Below are positions 34,190-46,991 of a stretch of DNA of 64,000 nt, piece after piece. Location: positions 3,541 through 67,540 of the forward strand of contig JAAOMT010000772.1 in the NCBI GenBank assembly GCA_016748015.1, given 5' to 3'. Numbering within the stretch: the first letter of the stretch is position 1; each line of letters opens with the position of its first letter. The notes beneath the pieces were generated by a model that saw nothing but the letters and a program-made list of their open reading frames with translations, searched no databases and was not told the DNA's origin. A program made the position numbers and the translations under genes. This DNA comes from Geosiphon pyriformis. Lineage: Eukaryota; Glomeromycota; Glomeromycetes; Archaeosporales; Geosiphonaceae.

Positions 34190-37100
34190 TTACTATTATG
34201 TATACCAATGTCAAAGTAAATGGCCACCCAATCAAATTAATTTTGGATAGTGATTCAGCAGGCAGTATTATTACATAACAACTTATAGACCAATTAGATT
34301 ACCAAGTTGATTATACTGCCAGTGTTAAAATTATAACAGCAGATGGAACAATAAAAACTTTAATTGATAAAATTAATGACTTTCTATTTAAAATCAACAG
34401 TATTATTACATTAATTAAGATATTAGTGATAGAAACCACACAGTACTAAGCTCTAGTTAATAATGACTGGTTGTTTAAGACCAGCATTATGTTTAACTGA
34501 ATCACTCAAGAGCTACAGCTTAGTCAAAATAGACAATACATGTAAGTACCAGTTACATGTAATTATTTCAAACCACAAACTACCCAACCACAGTCACTAA
34601 TTAAATTGAAGAAAAAAAAAACCAAACCTATCTGGAAAGCTTATCAAGTCTTATGGGCCAAAAAAGATTACAATATACTACTATTAATTCTGTTATAAGA
34701 CAACAAAGGAAAAGAAAGAGAAAAAAATAAACCACAAAACACCACTAATACCAGCAAAACTGCCAACAGTTAGCACATCTCATACTCAATAGACATAAAA
34801 AAAAATTACTCTATATTTCTCTCAAATATATCAACTGCAAGAAAAAGCTTTTATCTATGGAACTTGGATTGTACTAAACAAAAACTACTAGATTTATATC
34901 TGCTATTACTGCAAGTTATGCCACTGAAAGCATTTTGGTTATCCAAAATAACAAGAAAAATAAGATAATAAATCATGTCTTGCTTGTAAAGAAACACTAC
35001 TCAACAAAAAAATGTAGAATGATATTCTTAATTAAGAAAAAATATGTAATATATCATGTCAGTACATGATTTTGATAAGTGACTAAGTAAGCCAAAGAAT
35101 GCTTTTTAATACTGCATAGAACTGAGCACTATCATGCTTAGATGGCTATCCTCATAATAAAGACAAAATTTGGCAAATAACCAGTGCCAAAGTTAAAAAC
35201 ACATTGCTTAGTAAAATATTAGTAATCAAAAACAACTCACTAAAACCAATTAAGACTATTCTTATTCTTAATTCAAATGTATTTTTTGATATTCTGAACA
35301 ATTCAAAACAATTCTACAAACACTATCAAGACTTAACATTCATTAAAAAAGAGCAAAAGCAGTATTTAGAACAGTTAAATACAAAATTATGTAAATATTG
35401 CTTAATTTCTAGTAACTTTGATTATTGTGATAATTATGATCTTATTTACAATCTACTACTATACATAATCTATTTGATCTCAGAAGAAAAAAAACCAATC
35501 AGCAAGTACATATTGAAATCAGAATCAAAATTCAATCATGATTTAGACTCTGACAATAATGACAACAAAGATTTTTAATTCCATTTACTATGGCAACAAC
35601 AATGATGATTTAAATTCTGATTACAATTCTAAACAATATATTGCACTTCCAGATCTATTGATAGAGTAAGAACTAAAATGGTTTAGTAATAATAATGAAA
35701 ATATCATATCAGAACACATACATAATACTAATACAGGATTTGATCTAGGATATTCAGGAAAATATACCATAATATTAAAGTCTAATATACATATTTGTAT
35801 TAATTTGAAGATAGCATTAGAAATTCTAGCAACAACAATAGTCCAATTAGCATTCAGATCTAGTTTAGCAAAGAAAGAAATTAGCATTAGAGGAAAAATA
35901 ATTAACACAAGATATATAGAAAATATTATTGCAATATTACAAAATGAATTAGAAAAACCATATATAATTAAATCAAATAAAAAAATAACACAGACAATAT
36001 TCCTATTTTTGGTAAAAATAACTCAATTAGTGTCAATAGAAACAAGAAAAAAATTAAGAATTACAGCAAGAGAGAAAAATGGATTCAGATTTACAAGTAA
36101 AATAGACATATCAGTTAATATAACAGAGAAAAAACAATTAATAAAAGAGAAATTATCTTTACTCATTAACCAGTTTCTATTCCACCATATGACCAGTATA
36201 TATTAGTAATAAAAAAAAAAATAAAGGGCCAGTCTCAGATTTTTGAAGCAAAACCAACTATTTATAAATCAGAAAAAATTGGAATTACCAATCTCTATAT
36301 ACTGGCCAAAAACTGCAAATACATTAAAATTCCTATTTACAACATAACTGGAAACACTATCAAAATACCAAGTAGTATCACCATCAGATATTTAAGTACT
36401 AAAGTTGAGAACCAACTACCAAACACTATTCCAGATTTTTCATAATTGTATGGATATGTGGATATCACAAACAATATACAAATAAGAAGAATATTATTTG
36501 CTTCAACCAGAACAATTGGATCAAATAAACTTAAAAAATTTAGATTCACTACAACATATATAGCTCAAAATATTATTCAACAATTTTATTACCATATTTG
36601 CCAGTAAAAATGAATTTAGCAGAACTGACATCATCTAATATCAAATTAAAACTGAAAATATTATGCCAATCAAACAATAAGCATACTGAATATTATCAGC
36701 AAACCATAAAATTATCTGACAAAAAATCAACAAAATATTAAACAACAAATTAATTCAACTATTAATAAGTTTATAGTTATCATTAGTAATATTAATTTGA
36801 AAGAAAAATAAGAAAATCTGTTTTTGTGTGAATTACAAAAAGCTTAACAGTATTACTTATAGAGACAGTTATTTAACTCCATAAATTCAAGAACTATTCA
36901 ATGCATTTGAAAGAAAGAAATAGTTTTCAACATTGGATCTAGACAGTAGTTACTGACAAGTAACCATGAATTCAACTAACAAAGAAAAGACAGCATTCAC
37001 AACCAGAGAAGAAAACTTTGAATTTAATATTATGTTATTTAATTTAATGAATGCTCTAGCTACCTTCTAATAACTTATAGAAATTGTTTATACTAGATTA

Positions 37101-39220
37101 TTATAAAAATCAGTAGTTGTGTATTTAGATAACACCAATATATTCTTAAAAACATTTAATAATCATCTTCATTATTTTTAATAAATATTTAAAAGATTAA
37201 GAAAAGCTAAACTTAAGTTAAATACTACAAAATGTTTCTTTGAAAAAACTGAACTCAAGTTTTTGAAACATGTTATAAACAAAAATGGCATTAAAACAGA
37301 TTCAAATAAAATTAAGATAGTCAAAAACTTTCTAGTATCAACAAATCTTACAGAATTAAGAACATTCTTGAGATTTGCTGAATACTATTACTATTTTATC
37401 CAGAATTTTTCCAAATTGGCCCAACCACTTTATTAGCTATAAACCAAGAATGTCAAATATAAATAGACTAAAACCCAACAAAAAACTTTTAACATCTTGA
37501 GAAGAAAGCTTATTTAAACACCAGTATTGATTTATTCAGATTACAACAAGCTATTTATTATTATTACTAATATATTAGGTCAAGCATTGGAAGCAGTATT
37601 GTCACAAAAAAGACTAGATAAAAAAGAACATATACCAGCCAAAGTTTAAGTCTAGCTGAAAAGAACTATAGAACTTCAACACTAAAACATTTAGCTATTT
37701 ATTGAGCTGTTATAAAATAAAATAAAAATATTTGAGTCAAAAGTTCAATATATACACTAATCACAAAGAATTGACATTAATCCAAAAGCAAAAATTTGGA
37801 AACAACTGCTATACAAGATAAAAAATAAAACTATTACTATTTAATTATATTGTATATAATAAAAAGGGAAAAAAAACAGAAATGCTAACAGTTTGTCACA
37901 AATAAAACAAATCTAAAAATATTTCAACCCAAAAATATAACAAAAAATGAATCCACAAAAATATTAACAACTTCAACATTATATTAATATTCAATAGTTC
38001 AAGAAAAAATTATCTTAAAAAGAACAAAACAACATAAAATAACAATCAAAATATTTTATTATTTACCAAAATATATTATACTGAAAAAACAGAAAATATT
38101 TAGATTAGCCACTCAAAGTAATCACAGAACCAGAAAAAAAAACAATACTATTTAACATGTATTTAGATTTAACAGCAGAACATTTTCATAAAAAAACAAC
38201 CATAAAAAAAACAAAAAAAGATATTATTAGTCATCTATATATTCAGACATTATTCAATATGTTCAAAATTGTAATACTTGTCAAAGAAAAAAAAGAACAA
38301 GACTCAGTAAACCACTAAAACCAATTAAAGTAAAACAACTATTTAATTGAATTGGAATTAATTTAGTTGGATCATTAACAATAACCAGTAGAGGCAATTT
38401 TTATATAGCAGTAATTATAAACTATTTCACTAAATGGCCAGAAGCAAAAGCGATTCAAAAAACAAATGTGAAATTTGTAGCCAAATTTGTTTACCAAAAT
38501 TTGATTTGTCAACATGAATGTTCAAAAAAATTATTATTAGATCAAGAAACTCATTTGTAAACAAAATATTAACAGAATTAAGTTAAAGATTTGGAATTAA
38601 AAGACCATTATTATTATTATATTATTTATAAACAAATGGCTTAGTGGAAAGATTTAACAGAACATTATGTGAAGTAATAACAAAAATCAGCCAAAAAAAC
38701 TAGAATGAATGAAATTTGTTTATACCATCAGTATTATTTGCTTATTAGATAATAAAGCAAGATACAATACAAACAATACTATTTAAACTTGTTTATAGTA
38801 GAACAACAATATTACTAATTAAGATAGACATTAACATATATCCAACAGAACCAATAACAGAAGCCAACTTCTAAAGAACATTGCTAAAAAGAATATACAA
38901 GTTAATAGAAACATTGGAAAACAAAAAACAGTTAATAACATTCAAAGATTACAAAAAAAACAAAAAAAATGACATAATAATCAATTACCAGATAAACCAG
39001 TTGAATTCAAAATTGGAAACAAAGTACTTTTATATCGTACTAAAGCAAAAAAACAATGGAATAGAAAATTTAACTCCAAATGGAACAGACTATTTCACAT
39101 TGAAAAAATTCTAGGAAATGAAGCTTATAAACTAAGATAAGACAACAAAATCTTAGCTAAAGCAATACATAGAAATTAACTAAAATTATACCACAATATA
39201 GCATTATTATTTACCAATAA
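34190..39220 (+). pseudogene. Element B1 Pol relic (PR, dUTPase, RT, RNase H, IN)
   Basis: The protease at about 34199 reads MYTNVKVNGHPIKLILDSDS, with DSDS instead of the usual DSGS. A Cys-pair region follows near 34900-35460 (CKYCLIS...FDYCDNYD). The dUTPase spans about 35715-36105. RT pieces include TLDLDSSYWQV near 36930, EFNIMLFNLMNALATF near 37020, and VVVYLDNTNIF near 37112 (YLDN where YLDD is catalytic). RNase H lies near 37540 onward. Integrase includes VQNCNTCQRK near 38262 and GINLVGSLTIT near 38355 (Asn at the first catalytic Asp). It also has NGLVERFNRTL near 38640 with the Glu kept, and a C-terminal domain (KIGNKVLLYR.KAKKQW near 39010). Every active centre has at least one lesion or lies in a frame with stops. 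Confidence 0.75.
35715..36105 (+). other. dUTPase domain of element B1 (decayed)
   Basis: The trimeric-type dUTPase motifs are recognisable: motif 1 as NTGFDLGYSG near 35733, motif 2 as FRSSLAKKEISIRG near 35850, motif 3 as IINTRYIENIIAILQN, motif 4 as SNKKITQTIF, and motif 5 as KNGFRFTSK near 36080. The open stretch 35805-36206 covers motifs 2-5. Gly and Asp positions of motifs 3 and 5 are changed, so it is probably inactive. Confidence 0.7.
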
Positions 39221-39375
39221 TATTTTACAACTGGGAATACAAAAAATACTAGTCAAACCAAATAAGATTCTATGAGATTTGGAACCAATTATTATCATTA
39301 AGACAAACATATCAAATTGATCTATTATAACAGTATATAAAAAATCAGCATGCATAATAAAAAACAACAAAAAAA

Positions 39376-39860
39376 ATGAAAATTACTAACAACATCTACT
39401 TATTTGCACAACAACTATTACAATTAATTTAACAACAAGAATCAAGCCTGAAAGTTACCATCAATAAACACATAATTCAATACAAAAACAAAAAAATAAC
39501 ATGAAAAGACCAAACTAAAGAGCAATATTCTAGACATTACACTTTTAAGAACACTATAGATAAGATAATGAGAAAAATAGAAAAGACACTGGAAGATCCA
39601 AGAATACTAATACCAGAAAAAAATTGATCTTAGAAAATTAAAACCAATAAATACAATGAATTCCAAAGAATTTTTGTTACTATTAGTTAGAACAACAATT
39701 AAGCATTAAAAACTTATATATTGACAAAACAAGAAAAAAATTTGATTCAATTCAATTACAATAAATTAAACAACTTGTTAGAAAGAACAATATATTTACA
39801 TATATAAGAGCTATTTACCAACTATAGATAAAATTTCGAAACAGACCAAAAATATTACTG
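39376..39860 (+). pseudogene. Element B1 ORF3 relic
   Basis: After the integrase, a new ATG at 39376 opens a hydrophilic Lys/Asn/Gln-rich frame (MKITNNIYLFAQQLLQLI) broken by several stops. The stretch INKHIIQYKNKKIT resembles ITGKHINYTQTE of the frame at the same place in element A1. No membrane segment is seen, so an envelope protein is unlikely. I do not know its function. Confidence 0.45.
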
Positions 39861-40028
39861 CACTTAATAATAAATACTATAATTATTAATTAATTGAAAA
39901 ATTTAATCAATGCCCAATTTGAAAAATTGCAGACCAAAATTATAAAAGCAATTCTGAAAAAAAAGTTATAGAGTTAATTCAAGAAAAAAATCTAAAAAGT
40001 TTAAAAGATTTTGATAAAGCTTAATATT

Positions 40029-40044
40029 AAAAAAAAGAAAATAA
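40029..40044 (+). promoter_or_regulatory. Polypurine tract of element B1
   Basis: A purine-rich run (AAAAAAAAGAAAATAA) directly precedes the 3' LTR start at 40045, where plus-strand priming would occur. Confidence 0.5.
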
Positions 40045-40663
40045 TATTACTCATAAAAATTAAGAATATTATAATAAAAAAAATAACCTATTAAAAATAA
40101 GTATAATAATAAAAAAATTCCAGGATTCTTCTAAAGAAATTGCAAGATTTCAGAACTTCAGAATTTTAGAATTTTTAGTAAAAAATTGCAAGATTCCTCT
40201 AAAAAAATCACAAAAATTCCAAAAATCTTATATAATACCAACTATATATATATGGCAGTAGTATTAAAAGCAAAAAAAAAAGAATTCAGAATTTGGTTCA
40301 GTTCTAATTTAGCATTCTCTTTCTTACTTATTAATTAACCTTCACTTTAAGAATAATTAATATTTACTGAAGTAAATTTATCAACCAAATATTAAATAAA
40401 ACATACTTATTATCATCCAATTCATATTATTGTTGTTTGTTTAAGAATCTAATTACTCTTTTATTTATCAATACTTTATATTGATAATATTCAATACTTA
40501 ACTATACTAAAACAATAGTTCTTAATCATGACTATTGACAAGATATTAATTTTTTATTTTTTTTTGTTGTATTGATTTACTAATAGATTAAAAAAAATTA
40601 AGTACTAAGCAATTGACATCAACAGAACTGGTAAAAGATCCAAAAATAAGAGTAGATACTCAA
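40045..40663 (+). repeat. 3' LTR of element B1, first piece
   Basis: Collinear with the 5' LTR from its start to the AGTAGATACTCA word, where element A1 interrupts it. It carries the GAATTC-type array and the TATATATATGGCAGTAGTAT core seen in the 5' LTR. Confidence 0.8.
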
Positions 40664-41641
40664 TGTTATCAGAGGTTTTTGGTCTCTTTTCTTAAATGTT
40701 GTTGATGCCTGTTTGCTGTGAATTCACGTTTTCTGAATGTGGTTGAACCTCCAGTAACTGAATTTATCTTCAAATTATCTCCTATAATTTGAACTACTGG
40801 GCTTATAAGTGGAATGGCCAATTCCATGCCAGTTACTTATGTAGTTACATTGTAGTAAACGTCAACTCTTTCCCAGAAATCGCTTATCTGGGAGCTCACT
40901 AAAAATGTGTAGTTACTTTGCTGTGAAAGTCAACTTTTCTACAAGAATCTCGTCTATAGGCTACCTAAATGATGATAATAAGAAAAAAAAGAGAAAAATA
41001 AAAGAATGTAAAAGAAAGAAAATTTTGTCAAGGGAAACGTTTTCTATTCAGACCTGGAGTTACTAACAGTTTACTAAAATTGGTAGCTAATTAATTTCAA
41101 AATGTTAATTGGGTTTTGAGAATTTTTAAGTGCAATAATTAAGGAAGTTGATTTTTGAATTATTTGATTTTTATTTTATTTTTTTTTTTGTGAAAACAAT
41201 TCTAATTAATAAGTCTCAAGTAAGATATTTAAAGGTAAGGATACATTTTCTCAAAGAGAGAAGCTTTTCTTTTATACAACTTGTTGTAGTACTAGTCTAT
41301 GAACTTGAACTATTTTCTTTACTATAGTTTTGATGAACTAAAGATACCTTTCAGCGAACTTACAAGTTATTTCTACTATTGAATATTTTGGTGAACTATT
41401 AATTATTTCTACAAATTTCTACAAATTTCAGCAAACTCTTGAATATTAAATAGTTTGGGGTATTATGTAATTTGATCATTCTAATTTCTATAATACAAAT
41501 CAGGTTATTAATTGATTGATAATATTCATAATTTAATTAAATAATAAGTGATAATTTGAACAATAATATATGCTAATTTAATGATAGAAATTATAAAAGT
41601 AATATTATGTTAATTAATATCTTAAGTTTTAGTTGGTAACA
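40664..41641 (-). repeat. 3' LTR of element A1 (978 bp)
   Basis: Ends are TGTTATC and GGTAACA on the plus strand. It matches 49499-50477 throughout with scattered transitions. A TTTTATAC word near 41269-41276 is the reverse of a TATAAAAG core promoter. Confidence 0.9.
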
Positions 41642-41656
41642 TAACCTCTTTCTCAA
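41642..41656 (-). promoter_or_regulatory. Polypurine tract of element A1
   Basis: On the minus strand GAGAAAGAGG lies directly before the 3' LTR start, as expected for plus-strand priming. Confidence 0.55.
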
Positions 41657-41675
41657 GACTAAGCTCTGTCAAAGT

Positions 41676-42330
41676 TCAAGTACTGTCTGCACATTCCAGA
41701 TAGTAATCCAAAATTACTGAAGAAATTTGGTTTGAAAATTGTTGAAATTTCAGTTCTGTGAGTTTCCCAATGTATTGGATCTTCAGTGGTTGTAAAATTG
41801 GGTTTTGTAGGACATTTTCACAGGTGTAAAATAGGTTATAAAGTCTAAGAGCTGCTCTAAGTTTGTAGCAACTGTTTGTTGGTCCAGCCATTGTCTTAAA
41901 TTTGTTGTAGAGTTGTTTCTAAATGGCTTCTTTTGTGAGGTTGGCTGTTGTGAGTTCTAGTTTTTGTTTATGCAGTGTTTTTCTAATGTGAAAATATCTA
42001 TAGATTGGAGGGTATTCATTGTTTTTTTCATTAAGACACTGTCAAAGTTTTTGTTGAATTGTAGCATTTGGTAGAATGTCAATAGGTGGGAGCAATAAAT
42101 TTTCTCTCAAGGCAAGCTTCAAAAGTTCTGGTAGGTGAATTCCAGAATAACTTTTAGTGTTTTTTTTATAAGAGGTAATAATTTTGTGATTTTGGGGATA
42201 AGGTTGTGGTTGTTTCTGTTTGAGTATAATTAATATGTTTTCCTGTAATAGTAATAGATAATTCAGGTATTGTTTTTAAAGCTAACATTAATTTTTGGAA
42301 TAATTGTTGAATGTTTTGTGGAATAGTCAT
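41676..42330 (-). pseudogene. Element A1 ORF3
   Basis: A minus-strand frame opens at the ATG at 42330 (MTIPQNIQQLFQKLMLALKT), about 250 bases after the end of the integrase C-terminus. It runs to a TGA at 41676, with one frameshift near 42190 and two internal stops (about 42045 and 41917). The product would be about 215 residues, hydrophilic, with a helical leucine-rich middle (LPELLKLALRENLLLPPID) and a conserved-looking end with three Cys (NSCYKL, FYTCEN, LECADS). No signal peptide or membrane segment is seen. Element B1 has a frame of similar kind at the same place. I do not recognise a family. Confidence 0.5.
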
Positions 42331-42549
42331 TATAATGATTTTTAAGAAACTAAAAATTTTTCTATGTGAAATTATTTTTGGGTATGTGGATTTTTATGTT
42401 ATTTTTGTAGGATTGTTTCCGAATTTTTATAGGAAAATAACTATAGTAATTAAGTGTTCAAGTTGGAAGGTTGTTCAATGACAACTATTGGTTCCAAATT
42501 TCAGAGAATATCTTCAGGGTTAATTAAAGGAGAATGTGTACCAATTTGT

Positions 42550-43640
42550 GGGATTAATGGTTCAGGATGTGTTCTGGAGTAATAATGTTTCAATTAATCT
42601 TTATGTGCAACTTTTGCTAGTATTTTTCCATCAAGTCTTAACTTATATGATCCATTTTCTAAGATTTTGTGAACAAAGACTGGTCCATCCCATTTATGTT
42701 CAAATTTTTCACTCCATTGTTTTTCAGCCTTAGTTCGGTATAAAAGAACTTTATTTCCAACTTTAAATTCGTTTGTAACTGGTGGCAGTTTGTTGTCATG
42801 TCTTTCTTTTTATTGGGCTTGTGAATTTTCAATGTGGATGGCTGCTATATGTCTTTTTCCTTCTAAAGTACTGAGAAGAGTATAAGCTCTTTACTAAAGT
42901 GTTTCTTGTAAGTTTTCTTCTGTGATTGGTTGTACTGGATATGTTTCTACTGTGAATTTAATTGGTAGTTTTGCTATTCTTCCATAAGTAAGGTCAAATG
43001 GTGTGTGTTTTGTTGTATCTTGTTTTAGTGTTCTATATGTTAGTAACACTAATAGAATAAAAATATCCCATTTCTGCTCAAAATCTGTTAAGACTTTGGC
43101 TAGTAATTCACACAATGTTCTGTTAAAATGTTCCACTAATCCATTTGTCTGTAGATGATAGGGCAAAGATAAAAGTCTTTTGACATTAAATTGTTTACAA
43201 ATTTCTTGTATCAGGTTGTTCACAAAATGTGTCCTCTGATCAGATAAAAGTTTAATTGGGCATCTATGTCTACAAATAATGTCTTTATAGATAAAATTTG
43301 CTACTGATTTTGCATCTGCTCATTGAATAGCTTTGGCTTCAGGCCATTTGGTAAGATAATTTATTGCTACTGCTATGTATTGGTTTCCTTGCATGATGAT
43401 AGGTAGCAGTCCGACTAAATTGATACCAATTCAGTCAAAAAGTTGTCCAACTTTGATTGGATTTAAAGGTTCAGTAGGGCGTGTTCCTTCTCTTCTTTGA
43501 CAACTATCACAAGATTCAACATATTGATGTATGTTTCTTCTTATTTGGGGCCAAAAATAGTATTCTAGTGTTCTTTGGGTGGTGCTGTCTTTTCTGAAGT
43601 GTGCTGATAAAGGATCTGAGTGCATGTTGTATAATATAGT
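42550..43640 (-). pseudogene. Element A1 integrase
   Basis: The integrase inserts the cDNA into the genome. On the minus strand the zinc-binding N-terminus reads MHSDPLSAHFRKDSTTQRTL with SCDSCQRR (43431-43625). Then comes GINLVGLLPI near 43420, with Asn where the first Asp of the DD35E triad is expected. LLSDQRTHFVNN near 43240 keeps the second Asp, and NGLVEHFNRTL near 43140 keeps the Glu. The C-terminal domain (FKVGNKVLLYRTKAEKQW near 42750) follows, then LRLDGKILAKVAH near 42620. TGA stops separate the open pieces (43431-43625, 42894-43223). The host-target part after LRLDGK resembles a Ty3-type GPY/F module. Confidence 0.75.
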
Positions 43641-43999
43641 CTCTTTTTTATGTTCTTGTATTAATCTAAGTGGTTTGTCTGGGTTTTTGAAATTTTGATA
43701 ATAAATAATGTTGTTGTGTAGGAAATATTGTCTGGCTTGTTGTTGTAATCAATAGTTTTCATCTGAAGACCAATTTGTTGGGATTGTTAATGTTTTTAAA
43801 TATTGTTTGAGATTGTTATAGTTTTTTGAATTCATTGTTTGTTGGTTGTTAGGTTTGAGTGTTGATTTGTGTTTTTTAATCTTGTCTCATTCTGGAGAGA
43901 AGTCAATATTGGTGTGGAGTTTTTCTGGTTTGTGATGTACTATATATTGGTAGTTTGCTAAAAATTCTGTCTATTTGGTTTGTTTTGCATTCAACTTCG

Positions 44000-45170
44000 T
44001 GTTTTTGTTTTGTAACCATTTGAGTCCAATATTATCAGTAATAATATCAAATTCCTTAGGTTTGAGATAAAGGTCAAAGTGGTGTAAGACCCATATTACT
44101 GCTGCAGTTTCTAATTCCATTGTTGGATAGTTTTTCTTGGCTGGTTTTAGTGTTCTACTGGCATAAGCAATTACTCATTTATTGCTGCTGTTGTCTAATT
44201 GTGATAAGATGGCACCAAAAGCAGTATATAAGGCATCTGTGGGTAATCGGAATTGGTTATTGAAGTCTGAGTAGGCAAGAATTGAAGCTGTGATGAGCTT
44301 TTCTTTGAGTTTTTCGAATGCATTTTGGTGTTCTTCTGTCCACTTGTATTCTGTGTTTTTGGTGTTGAGTTGGTTAAGAGATTTTGCAATCTCTGAGAAT
44401 CTTTTAATGAATTTTCAATAATAGGAAGCTAATCCAACAAATCCTCTTAATTCTGTGGTATTCCGTGAAACTTTGAAATTTTTAACAGTACTAATTTTTC
44501 CTGGATCTGGTTTAACTCCTTCTTCATTAACAATATGACCAAGAAAAACCAAACTTGTTTTTCCAAAATGGCATTTCTCGATGTTTAATTTTAATCCTGC
44601 TTTACATAATTATTGAAAAACTTCTTACAAGTAAATTAGATAGAGTTTAAAAGATGGTAAATAAACATCAGTGTCGTCAAGGTAGACAACTACTGATTTC
44701 CAAAGAAGTTCAGTATATACAACATCCATGAGTCTCTGGAATGTTGCTGGGGCATTACACAATCCAAAGGGCATTACATTGAATTTGTAGTTCCCTCTTT
44801 GCATGGTAAATGCTGTTTTGGGATGGTCTTTGGAGTCCATGACAACTTGCCAGTATCTGCTTTTTAAATCCAATGTTAAAAAGTATTTGGATTTTCCAAG
44901 AGCATCTAACATATCATCAATTCGAGAAAGAGAGTAGGTATTTTCAATGGTAATATTGTTTAATTGTCTATAGTCAATGCAAAATCAAATTTTTCTATTT
45001 TTCTTTTTAACAAGTACTACTGGTGAAGCCCATGGGCTCATTGATAATTGGATGAGCCCATTGTTGAGCATCCTTTGAACTTCTTCTTGGATAAATTGAT
45101 GGCTTTCTGGGGCAACTCGGTATGTTTGTTGTCATCTAGGTTTGGCATTTCCTGTATAGATTTGATGTTA
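44000..45170 (-). pseudogene. Element A1 reverse transcriptase and RNase H
   Basis: RT copies the element RNA into cDNA. Minus-strand blocks in order: YRVAPESHQFIQEEVQRML near 45120, SPWASPVVLVKKKNRKI near 45025, motif A FLTLDLKSRYWQV near 44885, and motif B FNVMPFGLCNAPATFQRLMD near 44795. Motif C VVVYLDDTD near 44690 keeps the catalytic YLDD intact. After 44640 a frameshift leads to FGKTSLVFLGHIVNEEGVKP and RNase H remnants (YASRTLKPAKKNYPTMELE near 44140; PTDALYTAFGAIL near 44240). The open piece 44625-44912 covers motifs A-C. It lies between the beta-rich linker and the integrase. Confidence 0.8.
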
Positions 45171-45710
45171 AACCAAATCAGTTCTTTCTAAATCATTGTT
45201 GTTTTCAGCAAATATGTCTGCATGTTCTGCAATTAACTCCTTAAGCTGATTTTGTTGTTGGGGCTCTAGTTGTCCCATGTTAATTTGGGATAATTTTCCA
45301 ATAACAATGTGGTAGTTTTCAGAGCTGGGTTTTGGATTGAATTTTGGGAGAGAATGTCCAATAATTTCTGAAAAATTTAAAACTGTTTGGGGTAATTCTT
45401 GTTGAAAAATTTTGCTATGAATAATTCCGATTTCCAAATTATTTAGTAAAATGATGGGGTGATGATTGGAGTTGTAAAAAGTAACTTGGACTTTCTTCAT
45501 TCCTTTTGGAATATAAATGTTTGGGATTGAGATGCCATGTTTCGTGCAAATTTGTTCATTGGCTTCAAAAATTTGTTGAGTAGTGGTGAGTTTTCTGCAG
45601 GTATAAATTTCGTGATGTTCTCCAAATGATAAAATAGTTATTGGTTGTGGAAGTCTGAGAATCTGGTAAGATTCATTCTGTGTATTAAGAACTATATTAA
45701 CTGGAACCAT
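45168..45710 (-). pseudogene. Element A1 beta-rich linker between dUTPase and RT
   Basis: An open 180-codon piece follows the dUTPase motif 5 after one stop. It reads NMVPVNIVLNTQNESYQIL-like at its start, then IYIPKGMKKVQVTFYNSNHH and IILLNNLEIGII. This pattern (a beta strand, a polar loop, then an ineffective-protease-like strand ending in a Gly-Ile pair) is usual just upstream of RT in Ty3-like Pol proteins, where it ends before the conserved LIAEHADIFAEN start of the RT region. It has no catalytic residues that I recognise. Confidence 0.55.
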
Positions 45711-45717
45711 GAATCAT

Positions 45718-46100
45718 CCAGTTGAACCAAAACCTTGGGTTTCTCTCTCACTTTTCCCTAATTGTTCTCTTTGATTGACTAATTGCAAACCCAAAATGTT
45801 GATTAAGGGTAAATAAATAGCTTGGACAATCTTTTTAGCATGTTCAATCTTGAATGGTTTGTCAGTTTCATTTTGAAGCATTACTGTAATATTTTTAGTG
45901 TATCCAGCATCAATAATTCTTTCTCTTATGTTGATTCCTTTGCTTGCTAAGGAGGATTGGGAAGCAATTTGTACCATCATTCCTGGTGGGATTTCAAGGG
46001 CAATTTTTAGATTAATTCTCGTAAGAGATTTTGGTTAAAGAATGAGGGTATCTTTTTCTGGATATCTTAGATCATATCTAGCATCAATTTCGTGGGCTTT
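45718..46100 (-). other. dUTPase domain of element A1
   Basis: Trimeric-type dUTPase hydrolyses dUTP to dUMP, which keeps uracil out of the new cDNA. All five family motifs are present on the minus strand. Motif 1 is AHEIDARYDLRYP (46100), motif 2 is ASQSSLASKGINIR, and motif 3 is RIIDAGYTKNITVMLQN. Motif 4 is EHAKKIVQAIYLP, and motif 5 is ERETQGFGSTG at 45735-45718. One stop separates motif 1 from the open piece 45714-45980. The domain is in the Pol frame between the zinc-ribbon block and the RT linker. Confidence 0.85.
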
Positions 46101-46109
46101 CTCAGGCTT

Positions 46110-46991
46110 GATTTCTTGTTCTTTATTGTTGAAGTATTTGAGTATTATGACAGGTTGGTTTTCGGCGAGATAAATAAGAGTTACTGGGACTTCTTCATCT
46201 TGTATTCTAAATTCGATTTTATGCTGGTTATTTTTAATTGGTAGTGGGATGCTAAGAGCATAGCATTCAGAACACCACTGTTTATCACAAGGCATAATGT
46301 ATTCTTTACATAGTCTAATGTTCATTTGCTCTAATCATTGAATTTGAGCTTCTTGGGTTGGGTAGGTGTAACTTGCAATTTGGTGGTAGACTTCTATTTC
46401 ATTTTCATAATCAAATTCAGCTAATTTCATGGTGTATTCAATGTATTTTGCTTCCTTCATTTGACGGACATCTTCTTTGGTAGCTCTATTAATCATCTCA
46501 GCATTATGGGGGTAGTGATAAAGTTTGTTGAAAGCACTATTGTATGCTGCATCAAAGGATGTTCTTCTTTTGACTTTTTCTGAAATTGATAAAGCATATT
46601 GGCAGGTTTGATTGCAGACTCCTCCTCTTATTGCTACATCAATCCAATTGTATTCTTCTAGTAGTATATCTCCACAAGTCAAACAAGGAGTGTTGTCCTA
46701 TTTTCCACTTCTTTTTATTAGATGGCTCCATCATTTTCTGTGGCAAGTCTTGCAGTAATAATAAGTATGATTTTTATATTCTTCTTCAGGTAAAATGCAG
46801 GCTCTCATTGATGAAAGTTTTTTGTTACAATCTCTGCATTTAAGTGGAATGTAGGGTGATTGTTTTCGTGGTTCTGGTATAGAATATCTAACTTTCTTCC
46901 ATCTTCTTGATTCTTCAAAGATTTCTTGTTCTGTTTCCTCAGCCCAATTGGATGTTGATCCAAGAGCCATGTAGGTTTCAGTGAGTGGCAT
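46110..46991 (-). pseudogene. Element A1 zinc-ribbon block of Pol
   Basis: Between protease and dUTPase the Pol frame holds a series of Cys pairs: CRDCNKKL, CKTCHRK, a CxxC before LLEEYNWIDV (MTCGD start at 46682), GGVCNQTCQYAL, LCKEYIMPC and WCSECYAL. Spacing suggests two or three zinc ribbons. The middle is a helical region (SFDAAYNSAFNKLYHYPHNA). Element A2 has the same block at 62870-63510 and element C at 56285-56930. I know of no described function. Its constant position next to the dUTPase suggests a nucleic-acid-binding or packing role. Open pieces 46731-46991, 46335-46682 and 46035-46325 are separated by stops. Confidence 0.75.

Noticed and set aside
39376-42330. ORF3 as an envelope gene
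   Set aside because: Neither copy shows a signal peptide, glycosylation-rich ectodomain or membrane anchor.
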